Assembly: GCA_037954665.1 (NCBI GenBank)
Contig: JBBMOL010000013.1
Coordinates: 6,758,001 to 6,822,000, forward strand
Direction: 5' to 3'
Source of the DNA: Laguncularia racemosa
Lineage: Eukaryota > Streptophyta > Magnoliopsida > Myrtales > Combretaceae
Length of the DNA: 64,000 bases
Shown: piece by piece, positions 23,126 through 36,260 of the stretch
Numbering within the stretch: position 1 is the stretch's first letter
Layout of the letters: the number at the start of each line of letters is the position of its first letter
Translations under genes and position numbers: made by a program
Notes under the pieces: generated by a model
What the model was told of the DNA's origin: nothing
Database searches by the model: none
The model's input: the letters and a program-made list of their open reading frames with translations, nothing else

Positions 23126-26100
23126 TCATCTTCTGCAATCCAAGAAATGGCCTCTAAGCTTTTTTACATCTGCCTGTTTCAGGGGCTTTAGCATAAACAT
23201 CTGAGCTCCTTCTTCCAAACACCTGGTTGGGCATTAAATCAAATTGTAAGCCATTGATACACAACTATCGATCCGTTTCGTTCACATAATTTTAACAGAT
23301 TAGATGGGATTATAATATTTAGTATGATATTTGATTTGCAAAACCGGTATGGTGCTAACCCAACAGAGTTCAAAGGATATGACAAAACTTAAAGGGTCTA
23401 ATAAAAATCCTGTTACTTAAACAAAATGAAAATTTTTATAGAAAAACCTCTCGCTGTCTTTTATTTTAGAAAAAGCATACACTAAATGCAGTATAAGAAG
23501 ATTATAGTGTGTGAATCTTCTTGCGTACCATATTTATCCCAGTAATAAGTAATCAAACTATATATCATAAAGTCGATAGCGGTATTTGAGAGGGAAATTA
23601 CTTGTTGATACGAGTTGGCACATTCTCGGATGACACGATGACAACAGGAACCTCCTTTAGGATTGATGATCCCTGCCAGGAAGATGAAAGGTCAGCAGCC
23701 AAAGCTCTTATGGAATTGCATAACAAGTTGTTCAGTTTTCATGGAAGGGGAAACACAAGTACCTTAATTTTCTTAAGTAATTCATAGCCTGTCATTCCCG
23801 GCATGCAATAATCTGTAATGACTAAATTTACCCTTGACCCCTGCAAGGAAAAAAACTATTACATTAATTCCATAGATGCGAATTTCTGTATTTCATTCAC
23901 TCACTGTTACTGAGTGACAAAAAATCCAAATGGAGCAAATGCTTAATATAACTCATAAGATATTTTATGGATATGACCTTTTACTACTATAAATTTCTTA
24001 ATCATAAAAAATAAAAAAGATTCTTATATTTACGTAAAGTGAAGACTCCTCATAATTTAAAATATAGATAAATAATTATCTGTTCATATATCTGAAAGTA
24101 CCATCCACCTTCCGAATTATCTGGAAGAAAATGATAATCTAATTCCTAAAAAATTTCCATGTAGATTTTTTTTTAATAATACTAAGATGATTAAGAAAAT
24201 AAAACTACTCACACTTCCTGTTAATGGACTGGGTTGATCATCTTTCAGACCTAAGTACTCCAAGGCCCTTATTCCATTTTCAGCTGTCGTCACTGCACCA
24301 AGTTGATAAAATCTAATGAGCAACATTGGAAACTTTCAAAATAAAACTGCATTTGTCTATGTTGGTACATAATTTTTTTCAAGCGACTTGATGCATGTTT
24401 GTCTCTACTGTTAAAAAATTAATATAATACCATACATAATCTTATAAGGTTAAGATTTCGTATCAACGCTGTTCTAACAAAAAACACTAATAATAATAAT
24501 ATAGTTACCATATGCTACGCCGATTCCTGTAATATTCTCATTTTGCATGTATGGAAAGATATCATAGAATTATGTTGCACATAATCCTAGAGACGATACT
24601 GCAGACACTCCTTTTGATCAAATTACATGACCTAGATCTTCATTAATGAATGTCTCGCTGGTCACATGTATGTAGTTGCAATCTCTCATAGGTTAAATTA
24701 CACCTGTCATCCTAAAAACTTTTAAAACTACATTAGTACGCTCATATTTCCCTAACATACATTAAATCTTTCAAAGGATGTCTTTACAGTTATAAAACTT
24801 ATCCTTGGCTGTCTATGCACTTCAGCAACTTATTTAAGGATGCAATATATTTAACAGGAGTGCAAGTATACAATATAAAATTGCAAATGTCAATGTAATT
24901 TTATAAACTTGCATAAATGGTCAACTTATTTGTCCTATATCTAATAGGTTTTAACTTGTGTACTAATTACCAAATCTTCACATTAATTATAAAGGCAGCA
25001 GCAGGATTTGCATTTAAACTTTCTGCAAATGAAGGTGATCCATTGTTCATTCCATAAAGTAAAACCAAGCCGACACTCATAAATGCATTTTAGTAGAATT
25101 CATTCATTAAGTCACCTAGCCGTAGCATCCAAGGAATTGCACTTGCAAAGCAAGTAAATTCCTACATAAAAACAAAGTTTCGTACATGACATTTATGAAC
25201 AACCTAAAAGAAAAGATATGGGGGACCGCATAATGAGAATTTAATTTCACTGTTCTACATAAATTCAATCTATCTATTAAAAATTTTGAAGAAGGATAGG
25301 GCAAAACAACAGTAAAAGTGCGTAAAAATAGAGATGAAACCCTTCAATCTGATCTTTTAATTTTTATAATTATCTCAACAATCAAACTATAGATTAGATG
25401 TCTCGATTATAGAACTAAAGAAATAAGGAAGCTTTGGTAAAGAGCGTCAACTGGCATCTTTTGAAATTCATGGTACACAGCCAGATTTTACTTCATAGTT
25501 TATGTAATGTGAAGTGTAGAAGGATTCTGTCTGGATCAAATCTTGTTAGGTGAGAGAAGTGTAAAGGCAGTGATAAATGTCCCTAATCTATAGTATTTTG
25601 ATTTAACACGCTGATTCAAATTTCAGTTCCAAAGTATAGTTAAAAGGTTTGACATAATGGTATATTCAAGTATGCATCAATTGATGACATTAACATTTGT
25701 TTATTGTCATTATTGAAACTAAGTTTTCAACTCACTTCTTTTATGATCATGCGAACTGAGAAGTTTTACTCTCTCTTTTTTTTCTAATTAGGTTATTCTA
25801 TAGTCCAATCCATATCATCATTTAACCATTGAAATCCACCATTTCAAGAATGAGATAGCTTGTTTTCTTATACGGTTGTGGTTTGCCTAACTACCTTTAT
25901 TACATAAACTATGATGCACCTAACAATTACCGATGAAGACGAATTTGGATGTTATAAATAACCTAAGAAACTTTAATATAGTTAAAAAATAATATAGGAG
26001 TAAAAGCAAAGAGGTGATGGGAGGATAAAGAGACCTAGCGTTGGAGAAAAGCATGTCAATTGAGTTCGATGTTTGGTGCTGAAAAATGGCGTCGTTTTCC

Positions 26101-26724
26101 ACTTATTCTTTTTCAGATTAAGGGAAAATGACGTTGACTCACTTCTTTTAGTAACAATGCCTAAGATGATTTGATTAATCCACTATTTTATGATATCGTT
26201 ACAAGCAAATAAGGTATGCCATTCAATGGATATCTCCAACAATTTTTAAATATCAAGTCGGGCTATTTACAATTTATTTATCCATTTTTTAAAACAAATT
26301 AAACATGTAACTAATAAAACAACACAGTATTTATTATGAAAAATTGCATCAATTATCCAAACCATAAAAATTGTTAAACTTTAGCATCCGTATATATGTA
26401 AGGCATGTTTTCTCATTTATCAGTTGGCAAGGTTGAAACCATGAGTTAAGATTGATTTGGTAATGCATGCATTATGCATGAAAGAGTCATTTTGAAGGAG
26501 GAGGAGGAGGAGGAAAAAAAAAAAAACGGAAGAAGAAGAAGGAGAAAAATCGATAAGTTACCTCTACAAGATGAGTTCTTCAGCAACTTCTCGATCAACT
26601 TCCTGTCGACGAGATTGTCATCCACAGCCAGAACATGAGGTTCGTCTCCATTTTCGCTAGCTGCTTTTGATGTCGAAAATGTCGAGGAAGATGATGAAAC
26701 ACTACCCATTTTAACAATATCCAT
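23126..26724 (-). CDS. Type-A two-component response regulator, five exons, 162 aa (ARR16/ARR17-like)
   Basis: Type-A regulators receive phosphate from His-phosphotransfer proteins and act as negative-feedback components of cytokinin signalling. The exons are 26724-26562, 24292-24213, 23840-23763, 23672-23602 and 23222-23126, joining in frame to 163 codons with GT-AG introns. A Ser-rich leader (residues 1-28) is followed by one receiver domain that runs nearly to the C terminus. HVLAVDDN (residues 30-37) holds the acidic pocket, ITDYCMPG carries the phospho-acceptor Asp91, the SSEN switch region is in exon 4, and MLKPL carries Lys143. There is no Myb or output domain, as expected for type A. 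The start is the ATG at 26724; an in-frame Met at residue 6 is a possible alternative. Intron 1 is 2,269 bases. Length and neighbourhood (GLY1 on one side, IRK on the other) point to the ARR16/ARR17 lineage. Confidence 0.93.
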
Positions 26725-26815
26725 TGTCGTAAAGCCCACTTGCTATAACAAGTATGCTTTCAAACAAAACAAAATGGGGAGCTTTATGTGCTTTTTATAC
26801 GTATTTTATAAAGGA
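26725..26815 (-). promoter_or_regulatory. Likely core promoter of the response regulator
   Basis: On the minus strand two TATA-like words, TATAAAA (26804-26810) and TATAAAAA (26792-26799), lie about 70-85 bases upstream of the start codon. That spacing fits a short 5' leader. No further elements were verified. Confidence 0.4.
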
Positions 26816-26951
26816 GGGGAAAAAAAAAAAAGAAAAAGGACTTTGACTTAAAGTGAGCAATCAAGAGAGAAAGGACAATAAGAAGAGCATGATTAGAGGA
26901 GATGTATGAAAAATCATAATGTAACGTGGAACACGTTTATAAACTAGACTA

Positions 26952-26976
26952 GGAAGAAGAAGAAGAAGAAGAAGAA
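26952..26976. repeat. (GAA)n microsatellite
   Basis: Eight or so GAA/AGA units lie upstream of the response regulator. Shorter purine triplet runs occur nearby at about 26498-26545 (inside its first intron) and 27250-27263. Confidence 0.75.
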
Positions 26977-27282
26977 AAACAAACGAGACATCTGTGTGTC
27001 ATGCAATGTTTTTGTGGTTAGGCTCGAAGGAATTTGAGATAACTATGTGTCCATCCAGTGTATATAATGTCTGTATGCAGGAAAAAGAAAAAGAAAAACT
27101 AGATTGTTCATAAAGTTAAGTGTGTCCTTTATTGATTTTACAGTAAATTTGAAAAATGAAACCCATGTAATCTCATTTTTTTATATGTTGATTTCAAAAT
27201 GTTATGTGTTAATAAATTAATGAGAAATGCAACGAAAAAGGAAAAAAGTAGAAGAAGAAGAAGATAGGAAGAAGGATCGATA

Positions 27283-28961
27283 TCACTTCACAGATATTTC
27301 GTGATCCTTTTCGGGTTTCTCTTGATTTGATTGAGTCGTCACCTTCTCAATCTCTCTCTTGACAGAATCTGCATCTGCAAAGATACTTTCTTAAAAGAGT
27401 TAAGGCTGAAGCAGTATGTAGAGAGTGTAGATTTTTAGACCACTCATTGCATTTACGATTATGTAATTTAAATATTTATAAATTTATGTGAACAATGACG
27501 TGAAACCCACTAGTGAATTTTGATGACAAATTTAAAAAGGCATACAAGATATTAAACGATGCTGTTATTTATTTTCTACTTTAGATGTGATATGAATCCA
27601 AATCCTCTTTCCCTCGATTGTCTTATTTATTTGGATTGTTTAGTAAATCCTTTCTTAAGTGCCTTTTTCTCTAATAATATTTTAAAATTTGAGATACGTA
27701 CTCTGTATGGATCTTTGAATTATTTAGGTTATATAATGATTCTCGTGATTAATTTGGTTACCTTGGAAAATCTATAGAATAGTTGTTAACAATATAAAAT
27801 AAGAATATTTTCATATTTTTCATATACCTGATTTTCTTCTAATATATGTAGCAGAAATTATGATAAGTTATTTTTACGAATTAAGTTTAAGTAATCCCCT
27901 ATAGAATCCATTAACAAAACTATAATTATTGTTAATTATACAATGCTCTAAGATCTTGGTGTCGATTATAGGAAGAGTAAAATGGGCAATATCTTGCAGA
28001 ATGTTTTCAATTTCAAAGGTTTTAATTGTTAGCGAATTGGTAGTCAATAATCTTTTTTTAAAAAAAAAAAAAAAATCCTATCAAAATTTCGAACTACTCC
28101 ATTAGAGTTAGATTTGCATTGAATTTACAAACATTATTATTGTACAACTTCCATGAACCTATAATAGAGTTCATTTTCCTCTAATTGCAATTTTTTAATG
28201 GTATTATTAGGATATTCCTAAAAATATAATTGTAAAAGAGAAAAACCATTTAGTTGTAAACCTTTCAAAAGTATCACTTAATCTTTAAAGCTTTTTTCTT
28301 TTTCTCTTTCAAATTTTTTATTTAGTCCTTCAAAAGCAATGGATTGAATCACAAGTTCAAAAAATTATTTGAAGTAGGAATCGTTTTAGAACATTTAGGA
28401 ATTGGAGTTAAATCACAAGTTGATATAAATTTAAAACATGTTGAGTTTTAGTGTTTGAATAAATAAAAAAGTAAGTCGATATGTTTCAACGTCCATCCTG
28501 AGAGTATTTCTCATTTTTTTCATATATGGAAAAAAATCTCCAAAGATAAACTTGGTGAAAGAGTATGTAATATAAAATATTTTAATTGGGAGATAGAGAA
28601 GAGAAAAAGCAAGGGAAAGTGAGAAGATTACAGGATATATCATATAGTTAATGCTTTATTTTCAAGATACGAAATAATATATTTCATTCAGCAGATCAAC
28701 ACTGTGGTTGGTCCACTTTATCGAGTCAAATGTTTGTTTTCGATAGACTATTAACATGAGAATTATTATTATTATTTTCCTTTACAAAGTTTGAATAAGT
28801 TGGCTGAAAAATAATTTATAGAAATCACAAGATAAGAATTGTCCAAAGAATGCAGGAACTAGGAGAAAATTAATGTGTAAAACAAAGATAAATGTACTTA
28901 TATTGTTGTAAACGGCTACAAGTTCTTCTACACTCCGCATATACAAGGAAAGCTCATGGCC
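27283..28961 (-). CDS. Unidentified gene: two 3'-terminal exon-like segments
   Basis: Two segments join in one open frame. Exon A runs 28961-28898, preceded by a good pyrimidine-rich acceptor (TGCTTTCAG) and followed by a GT donor (GTACAT). Exon B runs 27374-27283, preceded by CTTTGCAG and ending in TGA at 27285-27283. The phases fit: 64 + 92 bases make 51 residues and a stop. The product begins GHELSLYMRSVEELVAVY in exon A and continues in exon B with KREIEKVTTQ and a charged tail. It is helix-forming, acidic and basic in alternation, unlike the AT-rich background. The upstream exons were not found. A hAT relic starts 0.7 kb upstream at 29640-31510, so the gene may be truncated or may have a large intron. 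Translation could also start at the internal Met of exon A. I do not recognise the family. Confidence 0.4.
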
Positions 28962-29639
28962 CTGAAAGCATGAAAGGGCAGAGATGCAAAACAGAGAATT
29001 TAGGAGGGATTTACGATGGCGCCAAAAGGCTCCATTTATTTTTTATTTTTTTATGTTTTCACTGAACCTTTGAAAATTTTCTTCGCATGAAATAGTAATC
29101 TACGAATTTTTTAATAATTTTTTATTATGAAAGTAACAACGAAAAACTGTTATCCAATTTTATTATATGCCAAAAAATAGTGTTTGCTTTATTAATAAGT
29201 GGCAAATCCTATACATGGGGATGTCAAATCCAAGTTTTATTAATTAATTAAAAATATTACAAAAAGAGATGATGACATTTAGCTTTACCTACTATATATA
29301 ATTTTTAGATCTTATAAATAAATAATAAAAATAAATAAGAGAAAGTAGTTTCTCTATAAATTATCTCTAATCTGCTAAAAAAAATAAACAAAATGATACT
29401 ATTATCCTTACAAATCAATTTTGCCTATACTAGAATTATATAATGAAAATAAATATTATTCAACTAGTTGCATCTTACATGAGATTTAAAGTTGAGTCAG
29501 TGGAGTTTCTCCTCGACAAAACAAAACAAGTTCCCTAAAGTATCCATCTTTTTCACTAAATATCTCATATGACTCTTACGTTCTATTTCTTGAATCAAAC
29601 CAATCATTCACACAAGCCAGCGCTTTAATGTTAATGGGT
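28962..29639. other. Short intergenic stretch, nothing clear
   Basis: Mostly AT-rich. An ATG-initiated run of eleven codons at about 29034-28999 on the minus strand is close to exon A of the unidentified gene, but any intron joining them would be only about 53 bases, too short for plant splicing. I see nothing else. Confidence 0.3.
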
Positions 29640-31510
29640 ATTAAGCTTGATCACCATTGTACTAAAATAAAGCCAGCAATGTTAAACACTTGTTTAATAG
29701 CCATTGTTGATACGGGAGCAGCAAAAACTTGGCAAGCCATTAAAGAGGGAATCAAATAAGTTTTCTTATGCCTTTTCCACCAATCTAAGATATTGAAGTT
29801 CATGATGCTATTATCACCAAATTCAAAGTTATTGTTAAAATAATAGTCAAGTTCTATGTACTCACTCAAACCGAAGTACTGTTACTTCAACTTTTGTGCC
29901 ATCATTCATTGCGTTGAGAGGATTTACCCATATGTGGCACCATGTAAGGTGAGAGATGTTGAGAAAATAGTGGAAACTTGACCATCATATGTAATAAAAT
30001 TTTGGAAAATAAGTTTTTTGTTACTTAAGTCATTTGTCGTAATTCTTGTGCCATAATAACAATATAAGTGTCTTATGTATCAAAAAATGTATCAACGATT
30101 TGATGATATAGATTGAGATATTTTAAAAGCATATCTTTCTTACAATATTGATTTAAAATAAAAGTAATAAGATAAATGATAAGAATTTGCTTATAATATA
30201 GCAACAATTTTGTAGCTATTTCATTAACGGCTACTTGAAAAAATTGATTGTTTCGAGTATTAAGCAACACTGATAGTATGTTTAGAGCATTCATTAGAAA
30301 AAAGTAAATACTAGCTTGATACGCTTGAGAAAATGTTAAAATACACTCATGGAAAACTTTAAACACATTTAACAATCTAGTGCATATATCCCAATTGTTG
30401 AAGTGTAATGGAATGTTTGGAGCGTTCATCGTAGCGAAACAATACAATATATCTTTATAGGGACTATACTTTACAAGAGTCGATAAATTGAATTATACTT
30501 ATGTTTAACATCTTTTTAAAATATTTTAGATCACATTCCGTTATCAATACAAAATTTCCTCCATACCTTATTTACACGTGGATGATCAATTAAAAAGGTA
30601 ACTACGTGTCTTGTGGGGAATATCTTAAAATCTAAACAATTTACATTGTTTTTAACACAAAGATTTAAAATATGATACATATATCATATGTGAAAAAAGG
30701 TCACACTTAGCATAGGTGAGCATAATGCCTAAAGTTCGTCAATGGATGTGGTGTTTGTGATTGCATTGTTAAAACTGATTGAAAATATCATTTTTGTTAA
30801 TGAGTATTCACCTAAAATAATACTTATTGTTTGAAAAATATTTTGCTCCAAATTGCATTCATTAAAAATCCTAAAAGCTATTAATCTTTTTTGTATTTAC
30901 CATGTCCCATCTATCAAATGACATGTAATTCACGTATAAGAATTATCTTATCATAGATCAATCCATATGTTTACAAAAATAGAAACTTGTATATTAAGAG
31001 AATTAAATGTAGTAACTAATTCACGTTTACTAATGTGATAAACTTTTAAATTTGTTTGCTACATAGTTTTCGACTTGAACTTTTCTGAATGTGGATTTAT
31101 AGCTTTTTGTTTGTATTATAAGTGGTGAACAGAAAATGTATAGCTCCATGATATGTGATATTTGACTAAGTATTTTACTAAGGTAATTTTTTGTCTTAGA
31201 AAAATAACAAAATAGGCTTACTAACTGCAAACCACTAGGCTGGGATACATGTTGTTGCGAATTGTCCATGCCAAACACGTTGGATACTTTAATCACATGT
31301 GCCTATTTAATGTCCCATAGCCCTCTCCCTCATTTCTTATGTAACTTGACTGACAATAGTTACAATACACACTGATATTCCTATTTTCTTTTGCAATTTT
31401 ATAAAGATACTTTGTAAAAATGTCATATTTGAGTGGTACAAGTAGCTTACCACTAGAGTTAACTTTACCACGTATGTGGCCTAATATTTCTTCCACTAGC
31501 ACTTCCTAGA
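29640..31510 (-). pseudogene. hAT-family transposase relic (BED zinc finger to dimerisation domain)
   Basis: Pieces of a hAT (RICESLEEPER/DAYSLEEPER-like) transposase appear in the correct order on the minus strand. A BED-finger segment with CNYCQSSY and GYGTLNRHM lies at 31310-31380. Central transposase fragments interrupted by stops lie between 31290 and 30550. A middle segment is at 30447-30073. The C-terminal dimerisation motif, with ELDYYF, ILDWWKRH and PVSTMAIKQVF, is at 29869-29680. Every region is split by stops or frame changes, so no protein can be made. No terminal repeats or target duplication were found. Confidence 0.75.
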
Positions 31511-34500
31511 TATTATCTTCCTCTTCCTCTTCCTTCTCGTTGCTCTCTCATGGTAGCAATTCACTTTGTTTACTAAGAGTTATGTGCTCAAATCTTAGAT
31601 GAGGTATCATTAAGTCCTCTAAAAACTCATTGATAAAGTCATGAAGGTCATAATCTTCTATGTTAAAAAATTGCTTCGACCCACGTCAAACAAATTTTTC
31701 CTTGTCACTTTTTCTAGAACCCCCTTTTTTACTAAAAGATAAATCATGAAAGAAACTTGTCGTTTCCCGCTTAGTAAAAAAATTAATACTAACAAGAAAA
31801 AACTGTAATTTGATTATGTGATTACTGAAAAAATACACTTAGTGGAAGACAATTATATGTAGGCAATAAAAAGAATTAGATAAAAGAACTAAACACAAGC
31901 CAAATAAAATGAAAATGTGAAAGACTAATATCATACGTATATCTACTAAATGAAAACTTAAAGAGTTAAGTAGATGATAGTATAGAAAGAAAGTGAGTGG
32001 AGAAGAGAATGAGTACCTTTTTTTTTTTTTTTTTGGTAGCGTAGAGAAATGAATGAATAAATAGACAACATATATACATTCTTCTCACAAACATTCAAAT
32101 TCAAAATTTTCACGCATAAGTTTTTGAAAGGCTACAAGCCTACCACTGATAAATATCTCCAAACTCTTTATTGTGTTTCTAAAGATTACTAAAATGAATT
32201 TGAAAAATTTTACATGTGTGACCAAGATTGAAAACCACACATGTAATTTGTTTATTACCTTTGTATTAGGCATTTAATTGAATATTGCCTGTTACAGGCT
32301 ACCTTACTTTTGATTTTTTTCCTTTACTGACTTGTGGTCTTTCTTTCTTTTATTTTTTCTTTTTTGTAAAGTTGCTGAGTTTGTCTTTATCTTGTTTTTG
32401 TGGCTTTTTTATTTTTTTATTTTTTAGGTGAACAAGTTAGCAAAGCCAACTTGGCCTTGACTCATCTAATTGATAAGTCCTTATCCGATTTAGAATGCCC
32501 ACCATGGGTCGAGTCTTTGGTTCAACTTGTCCCTTTCATGAGTTTAGATCTTCCCTCCCCAAAATTAAATATTTAATTGATGAATTTATTTTGTGAATGG
32601 TAATGTTGTTAATATTACATGCTAAATGAGCAGTTAAAGTTGTTGCAACATTTTTGGAACAATGGGTTTGAGATATTAAAAATTTACATTATGATAAATA
32701 GCTTATGAATTTTTCATGTCTATGCTAAAAGTCAATTAAGTTTATATTTATACCTAAATACATCTTAAGTGAGTGAATCGTTTGAATCCTTTGCGCTTAT
32801 AGAATCATAGTATATAAGTCGTTTATAATGGAATCAGAGGCTCAAATTTATGCAGAATCCGACAAGGAATGGAAGAAGAGGATATTTGGGAGAAACATGC
32901 AATTGTAATTGCAATTGCTTATACCTTATACACGTGCGAGGAGCTTTACTCCTAATTAAACAGTCTGGGGCTTAAGATGTACTAGGCCCAATTTTTCATT
33001 CCAGACTTGTAATGGCTCATGGACTAGGCTCAAGCCCATAATGCTGGCTCTCTTGTGTTTTGAACTCCATTAGCGTCAGATAACGACCACACAGCTACTT
33101 ACTATTGTCCACATCTCCATCCAACATACCCTAGATCCGCATACCCTGAGCTGAATGTATAGTCATACATCACATAAAAAAAAAAAGAAAAATTACTAAT
33201 ATTGAAATTGATTGATGCAGCAACATAAATATCAAAAGCTTAAATAAATTTTGAATATAAATTTAAAAGATTTAAATGATTCAATCAAAAAATATATATA
33301 TGGCTTGATTTCTTTTATATCTAGATTAACACTACAGTATGTTTTATGATATAGTTAGTGAATGAGCACATACATGAATATTTAATTATAAGTTTTTGTT
33401 TTCGTTTGCAGTTGTATTATTTTATTTTGCCTTTATAGTTATATTAATACTATTACTATATTGTTGCCTTCTATTTTCACACAAGGCACCATAATAACTC
33501 TAATAGAAATTTTCTTGCATCATAATTACTACTTATCTTTTTAGTTTGTTTTTTTTTGGTTGTCTCTCTTTAATTCATTAAATTATTGATTTCAAAAGTT
33601 CAATATCCTTTTGTTGCGATACCAGCAAAAGAGCAATAAAAATATATAACAATCAATTGAGAAAGAGAGAGAAAATGCACACCAAGATATTTACATATGA
33701 AAAAACATTAATGGAGGAGAAAAACTTCATGAATAAAAGGAGGTGAAAAAACCATTTTATTGCACAAATATATTTAAAATCAATTCGCTTTTTTGCATAA
33801 AAATAACCAGCAACTCATTCCAATGCTAACCCAGAAAGTGGACTTGGCTTATGGGACCTTTCGAGTATCTTAATTAGTACTGCACAAATTACGAATTGAA
33901 TTAAGAAAGATAGGAAGAAGAAAATTATCCCTTATTGTCCTAGTCCAAATCTTGATTAGTATGACCGATTGACAACTTTGATTGTTGCAAGAAATTTGGC
34001 TGAGGCATCGTGTTTGCCAACTCATATGCTATGGGAAAAGTATGCAAAAACCTTGTTTGACCAAAACGTCATAAATGAGGCTCTGTCTAGTGTCTACAAA
34101 AAGACTATGAAACAAATAAAGAAGCATTGGATGTTGCGTCCTTTTTTACTTCTGGTTTTTTGCAATAGGTATAATGTAAACCTTGCCGTTCCTCCTACTT
34201 GCATGCCTAGGGATGGGACATGAGAGCATTACTAGATAACAAATCAGAAATACTCGGGTGTGTGGTTGTGAAAGGATTCTTTTTTCCGCGAATCCCAAGC
34301 CTTCCATACTTCAAAATCACCGATAATCAATGTGCGTGTGCCGACTCCACCTTCAACCTTTGGCACTTAGCATTTGTTGCCTTGTCATCGTAGGTGTGAT
34401 TCCCTCCATGACTGTAACAAGTATGGATCTACCGTGATATTAATTCACCTTGATAGAAGAATATTTACGGTAAAAATATTTTGGTATTTGAGATGAGTTA

Positions 34501-35910
34501 TGTTAAATTTTACATCTTTTTGTTGGATATAAGCTAGAAGTCAAGTAATTAGGGTTTATTAAGTCTTGACTTTCGAGAAACATGCCGCTGAATTGGAATA
34601 TTAGTTGAAAAGATGCAAAATTTGTATGGTACTTATGGGATAAAATTTTCTTTTTATTGACTAATCATAAATCAGTTCTAATTTAAAACGATAATTAGTT
34701 GTCCCAAATAGCTGTAGTTCCTCCTATAAGGCACCAACCCACCGACTACCTTTAATGACCTCAAACTCCCGGCTATAATCTAGAATTAGAATTAAGAATT
34801 GGAGCCAAAAATCCAAATCATTGATTCTGGAATCAAGTGTAAGATATGGAATTTAAGATTCCATCTTTTGGTGGAACTTGAAATAATAGGTTCATGGTTC
34901 CCTCACCTCTATACATCAATACGTTCTTAAGTTTGAGAATTATGATATGTATGGCTTGGAATGAGGTTTTTTCTTTCTTTCTTTTTTATTGAACAATTTA
35001 ATAATTTGTTTGAGGACTTATTGAACATCCTTGAGACAAAGCTGAAAGAAGTAGCGAAATTCCAAACTATTAAATCCAAAAGAAAAAGACATATTGGAGA
35101 CTATCAATGAAGTTTATCTGCAACGAATTTGGAATTGGTAGTTGCGAAAGATGAATGAGTACTCAATCCGAGGACTAATCCAATGACTGTCTCGCCATTA
35201 AGAATTTACACGATAATTGCAAACTGCCCAAATCGAACCTGGAAATCACTCTCTAATTTGGGGTGTACGTGAAATTGCCGAACCAAATTACCATTTTCTT
35301 TTGTAACCTGTTCGACTGGTGGTCCTATCGGAAATGAAGCTTGTGGGACAGGTTAGGAATATGACCGTGGACTTGTGATGTAAGACTGGAATTGTTATGG
35401 TAAAGAATGAAAGGGGTTCATGTCACCTAGGCATAGCTACTTATTGCTCAATCTTGTCACGTTTGAGGAATTAAATTACCACTTTCTCCGTGTTCCTATT
35501 CAACTTTATGACCTCGTCCCACCAAATAAATTGCCTAGAATTAGATCTTGTAAACATAATGCATATAAGTAGCATTAAATAACTTAAATTTATTGAATTT
35601 GGATCCTTTAAAAATACCTTTTTTATATATTTTTTTAAATTTATTATTTAAAAACGTTGTCATATATAATCAATGATTGAAATTATAATAAAAATGATAT
35701 TATTGTTATAATATTATAAAATATTTCAAAAATAAATATAATCTCAATCATTCATTTTTAAATTTTAAAAAAATATTGCAAAAGTAAATTTAAATAACCT
35801 TAACTTTAGTATGTATTGCATCTTCAATTTTTACTATGCTCATAGTTCTCAAAATTATCCATTGATAGAAGCTCATAAGGAAGAAAAATTCTAACAAGAA
35901 TTTGACGTAG
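31511..35910. other. AT-rich intergenic DNA, one weak coding-like frame
   Basis: The stretch contains a T-run at 32017-32034, a poly-A run at about 33177 and no supported gene. The only protein-like frame is about 33960-34223 on the plus strand (ARNLAEASCLPTHMLWEK and what follows). It lacks a good ATG and any known motif; see the findings. Confidence 0.35.
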
Positions 35911-36260
35911 TGAGTTAGCGTATACACAAGACCAATCGAAGATTGATCTTCAAACTCAATAAAAGTGGCAAAGTTTCTCTCTCAAAACTGTTTCAATCTA
36001 TAATATGTGATAAGATATAATAAGATCAACTAAAAACAAAACCCTAAAGCGTGGATCAGCATGATCTTTAGTACGGACGTATAGAAGCCTATATTGCTTT
36101 CTATGAAATTTCTCTCTTGGATATCTCGACACGCTCACTTGCATTGGCATGCTAGTTGTCGTGCCCATCAACACACCCTTTGACATGGGCATGCTTGTGG
36201 CATGTTGGCCTATGCTTGCCCACAATTGCTCTATCTTGCACTACTTCTTGCTCTACATCA
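35911..36260 (-). repeat. 3' LTR of the deleted gypsy element
   Basis: It is a direct repeat of 38459-38824 with many substitutions and a roughly 16-base length difference, consistent with an old insertion. Confidence 0.75.
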
